Positions 5,282 through 8,467 of a stretch of 8,467 bases of DNA are shown piece by piece (position 1 is the stretch's first letter; every line of letters starts with the position of its first letter). A model generated the notes under the pieces. The model did no database searches, had not been told where the DNA came from, and saw only the letters and a list, made by a program, of their open reading frames with translations. Position numbers and translations under genes: made by a program. The stretch comes from Pirellulales bacterium. GTDB lineage: Bacteria; Planctomycetota; Planctomycetia; Pirellulales; JAICIG01. Location: positions 1 through 8,467 of the forward strand of contig JAICIG010000355.1 of NCBI GenBank assembly GCA_025924495.1, written 5' to 3'.

Positions 5282-8200
5282 CTACGGCTCGATTTTCGGG
5301 TCGTGATAGAACGCCTCGGCGGGCACGACCTGCAAATCGGATAAGCCGAGCAACGACCAACGGAGACAGACGTCGGCATTGGCGGTGTAGTCGTTGTATT
5401 CGACGCTGAACGGCTGAAGTTGATCGGTCAGTTCCACCTCGGCCTGTTCATCGCCGGCGCCGCGGTCCCAATGGTCGATGATGAGCTGATTGTTGATGCG
5501 CACCCGAATGCTGTCGTCGCTGTTGGTTTTGATCACATACTTGCCAGGCAGCGGGGGCTTGATCCAGCCGGTCCAACGCAAGGAAAAATAATCGCCCGGC
5601 ACGGCCGGATGCGGCGAGCCAAAACCGAATTGGTGACAAATCTGGGAGTCGACCCGGCGGGCGCGGAATTGCTGAAAGTCGCCGCCGTCGAACATCGCCA
5701 GATCGAGGCCTGGCGCCACCCGCGCCGGGCTGATGCCTGGCAGCGCGGCCAGTTTCGCGAAGGCAGCCTTGCGCGCCGGATCAGCCAGGACTTCTGGCGG
5801 CAGGCCGCGCTCGAACCAGTACTTGGCCTGCAGCCGGCACTCTTGGCGCAGCTCGCCGGCCTGCGCGTCGGCTTCGGCGAGCCAGGCGTCGACCAGCGCG
5901 GCACGCTTCGCCTGGTCTTGATCGGCTTCGGCTTCCAGCCGGGCGATCTCGGCCAGCCGAGGTTCGGCCGAACGGACCAACAGCGGCAGGCCCCGCCGCC
6001 AGTCGCCTTGAAGCAGGCACAAGTCGAGACCGGCGGTTCGGTTGGCGGCGGCATCGTCGGGCTGCTCATGCAGCTTTTCCATCAACTGGGCAACCCGCTC
6101 TTGCGCGTCCTGACGGCGCCGCACGGCGCCTTGCCGCTGTTCGGCCGATTTCGTCAGGTCATGGTTGCGCGTACGGCGCCCGGCGGCAGCCGCCAGCGCC
6201 GCGAACTTGCGCGACTCTTCGAATCGCTGGGCGGCCAGCGCGCGATCCGAAAGCAGCAAGGCTTGCAAAGCGAGCGTCCAATTCTGCTCGGTCGAGCGGG
6301 CTTTAGTCAGCGATTGGCTCACGGCAGCGAGCTTTTCGGCCAGCAGGTCGATGCGAAATTCTGCGCCGATCTTGTCGAGCGCGTCGCAAGCGAGCGGAAC
6401 ATCGCCCAACTCGATCGCTCGGCGGCCGGCCTCGCGCCAAAGCGTATAGCGCAAGGCGGGATTGTCGGCCGTCTGCCCGCCTGCATCGTAAACCTTTCGC
6501 GCCGCCGCCAGCCGTTCGGGCGCAGTTTTGGCCCCCTTCCATTCAGCGTCATACTCCTTTTCCACTTGCTCGTTTGCCGCCGCCAGTTCCTTTTCGCTCG
6601 GCACAGGCAGGCGGTCCTCGGTTGCCGGCGCGCCAATGAGATCGCCGAGCGAACGCTGCGCCCCTGCAGGCGCTGACGCCGTCTTCGAAGGGTCGGCCAA
6701 ATCCGACGCTTGCGGCGGCAGCGGCCGCAGTTCGAATTTCCTCACAAGAAACTGCGTATACCAATCGCCTAGAAAAAGACCCAGGGCATCGGGCACGTCG
6801 CAAGAGAGCCAGAACCGCCGGGCGTCGCCGCGCCAATCGATCAACGTGCGATCTTCACAGGCGATGTGCACGCTGCCAGGATGCACCGTGCAGATCAGCT
6901 CTCGCGGGCGGTCGTCGACAAACAAGCGGCCCTTGGTGGTCGACTCGTTCTGGTCGGCCTCTTTGCCATCAAGCCCGTGCAGCCCTTGCACCTGGCCGGA
7001 CCAGCCATCGAGCAGGGCGACCGTTTGGCGCCCATCCACGATCAGCCCCACAAACAGCGCGTTATCGCCCGACTTGCGTTCGACCACCAGTCGCAATTCA
7101 TAGTCGTCGGGCGGCATCACCGGAACGCCCAGACGCGATGCATCTCCGCCCGGCGACAGCAGGCCTTCGTCGCTGAGTTGCCATTCGCCGGTCGCCGCAT
7201 CGAGCTGAATGTCGATCTGCTTGAGCAGGTCCACCACCTCGCCGGACTCAACGACAGTCGGCGCCGGTTCGGGTTCGAGCGGGGCGACTTCCAGTCGAGT
7301 CACTCGCCAAGGCGTCGCCAGACCGCGCAAGACAACCGCCGGCGCCGCCGACGCTTGCGTTTCGGCAAGCGCCGACAGGCGCGCCGGATCGCCGCGCCAA
7401 TCGACCACGACGCGTCCATTGCAGGTGGCATAAATACTCGACTCGCGTACGGCGCAGCAGACAACGCTCGGCTGCCCGCGCTCGAAGAACGTCGCACGCC
7501 GAGCCGTCGGGTTATCCGGCCCTGACGCGCCATCGACCAACTGCAAACCGCTGATGGCGCTGCCCCAACCATCGATCACCAGTTGCACCTGTCGCTCGCC
7601 GACCGGCAAGGTGATGCCCACGTCATTGGCCAGCGGCTCGGCGGCGAACTCGACTCGCAGCAAGTAGTCGGAAGTAACTCCGGCCGGGATGATCAGATTG
7701 CCCACGGCGCCCGCCGGAGCGACAAGCGCGCCAGCCTGTTTATGCCAGGCGGCTCCCGCCGAATGATGTTCGAGATCGGCGGCGGCGATCAAGTCGGTCG
7801 GTTGGCCGGCGCGCGGCGCGGGCCGGGCATCGAGCACGAATTCCTGGCCGTCCCAAGCGTGCGCGGCAAACTGGCCCTCGGCAGTCCGATATCGTACGAA
7901 GAGCGCCTTTCTGCCGCCGGGCGCCGGGTCGGCGCCAAGCATCCGTTCCACGCGCACCGCCAGTCGGTCCCCATGGAGCCAGCGACTCAAGCGCGGCAGC
8001 ATGTCGACCCACATACTGCCGGCGCCGTATCGCGCTTCGAGCAATTCCAGACCCGCCGTCGAAGCTTTACCGGATGTGGCCGCGTGTCCGTCCAGAAAGA
8101 TAAATTCGCCATCGGCGAATTCCGCGGTCTGCTCATCGCCGCCCGCGGCGCGATAGCTGATGCGTAGTCGCTTCACTTCGCCGAACGCCGGATCGGGAAT

Positions 8201-8467
8201 GCCGAGGAAGAAGCTCCCCCAAGCCGTGGCGATCAGCCGCTCGTCATGAATCAGCGATCGCAAGCGCTCGGCGACATCCTGCCAGTGGTCGTCTTTGCCC
8301 CATTGTGCCGCGACGATCTCTAGTTTCGCTGCCGGTTGTTCGGACTGCCTGATTGGCGGAGCAGGCTTCGACGCCGCGCCCGCGCCGGCGCCCGACGGGG
8401 CGGCGGTTGCAGCCTTATTGTCGTGCTTTAGATCTGTCGGGGGGCGCTGCGCCAAAGGTTGAACAGC
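5282..8467 (-). CDS. Large multidomain protein with C-terminal PA14 domain, N-terminus outside window
   Basis: The frame is open from the right edge to TAG at 5284-5282, at least 1061 codons; the TTG at 8455 is not the true start because the frame continues to the edge. Residues below count from 8455. After a Pro/Ala-rich linker (1-45), two tandem copies of an about 75-residue domain (46-123 and 136-211; W.DV..RL, DP..G..K.L.V.YR) resemble DUF3395, the DnaJ-C11 C-terminal domain. Two tandem beta-sandwich domains follow (about 219-394 and 404-578), LamG/concanavalin-A-like, sharing ..DGW.., ..DG.. and DWRGD. Then comes a long helical, TPR-like or coiled-coil module (about 617-915; PVPSEKELAAAN, NPALRYTLWREA, LQGDWRRGLPLL), of a kind seen in planctomycete proteins. 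Residues 921-1048 form a PA14 domain with DYFSLRWTGWIKPP, GKYVIKTNSDDSIRVRINN and LIIDHW, a carbohydrate- or ligand-binding fold. This suggests a cell-surface or periplasmic binding protein; any signal peptide or catalytic part would be outside the window. A decayed copy of its 3' end lies at 2019-2260. Confidence 0.92.
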   Translation of the reverse strand, partial: AVQPLAQRPPTDLKHDNKAATAAPSGAGAGAASKPAPPIRQSEQPAAKLEIVAAQWGKDDHWQDVAERLRSLIHDERLIATAWGSFFLGIPDPAFGEVKRLRISYRAAGGDEQTAEFADGEFIFLDGHAATSGKASTAGLELLEARYGAGSMWVDMLPRLSRWLHGDRLAVRVERMLGADPAPGGRKALFVRYRTAEGQFAAHAWDGQEFVLDARPAPRAGQPTDLIAAADLEHHSAGAAWHKQAGALVAPAGAVGNLIIPAGVTSDYLLRVEFAAEPLANDVGITLPVGERQVQLVIDGWGSAISGLQLVDGASGPDNPTARRATFFERGQPSVVCCAVRESSIYATCNGRVVVDWRGDPARLSALAETQASAAPAVVLRGLATPWRVTRLEVAPLEPEPAPTVVESGEVVDLLKQIDIQLDAATGEWQLSDEGLLSPGGDASRLGVPVMPPDDYELRLVVERKSGDNALFVGLIVDGRQTVALLDGWSGQVQGLHGLDGKEADQNESTTKGRLFVDDRPRELICTVHPGSVHIACEDRTLIDWRGDARRFWLSCDVPDALGLFLGDWYTQFLVRKFELRPLPPQASDLADPSKTASAPAGAQRSLGDLIGAPATEDRLPVPSEKELAAANEQVEKEYDAEWKGAKTAPERLAAARKVYDAGGQTADNPALRYTLWREAGRRAIELGDVPLACDALDKIGAEFRIDLLAEKLAAVSQSLTKARSTEQNWTLALQALLLSDRALAAQRFEESRKFAALAAAAGRRTRNHDLTKSAEQRQGAVRRRQDAQERVAQLMEKLHEQPDDAAANRTAGLDLCLLQGDWRRGLPLLVRSAEPRLAEIARLEAEADQDQAKRAALVDAWLAEADAQAGELRQECRLQAKYWFERGLPPEVLADPARKAAFAKLAALPGISPARVAPGLDLAMFDGGDFQQFRARRVDSQICHQFGFGSPHPAVPGDYFSLRWTGWIKPPLPGKYVIKTNSDDSIRVRINNQLIIDHWDRGAGDEQAEVELTDQLQPFSVEYNDYTANADVCLRWSLLGLSDLQVVPAEAFYHDPKIEP

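Noticed and set aside
5420..6676. 418-codon open frame on the + strand opposite the large gene
   Set aside because: It is antisense to conserved helical and PA14 code of the intact gene; long antisense frames are expected at this GC content.
1..8467. CRISPR arrays, transposases, tRNA or rRNA genes
   Set aside because: No regularly spaced repeats, transposase-like protein or recognisable tRNA/rRNA segment was found on reading both strands.

Overview
The window looks like a Planctomycetota chromosome segment, probably of the Pirellulales type. The pointers are a very large multidomain protein (tandem beta-sandwich repeats, a helical module, a C-terminal PA14 domain), a DUF3467 protein, high GC in the large genes, and starts that mostly lack a clear Shine-Dalgarno site. 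The assignment rests on gene content and style only; no marker gene is present.

Left part (1-2260): small, degraded or frame-broken genes on the + strand. In order: the possible 3' end of an unknown gene at the edge, a 56-residue coiled-coil microprotein (407-577), a strong hairpin (606-638), an unknown gene whose coding frame changes twice (654-975) and which ends at an excellent intrinsic terminator (967-1006), a CxxC...CCxxCC zinc-finger-like gene with a good ribosome site but a frameshift (1142-1362), an intact DUF3467 gene (1488-1847), and a decayed copy of the 3' end of the large PA14 gene (2019-2260). That copy has lost the PA14 domain through one 338-base deletion between near-identical short repeats, plus single-base deletions.

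Middle part (2252-4537): a leader-like region with a hairpin and an intrinsic terminator (2407-2451), then an intact membrane fatty acid desaturase with all three histidine boxes (2691-3908), then about 630 bases without a convincing gene. This stretch holds several inverted repeats and a possible structured RNA ending in a terminator (4298-4443).

Right part (4538-8467): a lower-GC gene that recalls small immunity-like or uncharacterised cargo proteins (4538-4963), a possible 18-codon remnant of a second such gene (4999-5055), and on the - strand the large PA14 protein (5282 to beyond the right edge; N-terminus outside the window).

The genes do not form an obvious pathway. The two copies of the PA14-gene 3' end lie tail to tail, about 3 kb apart, and bracket the desaturase and the low-GC gene. 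This suggests duplication, inversion or insertion at this place. No CRISPR array, transposase, tRNA or rRNA was seen.
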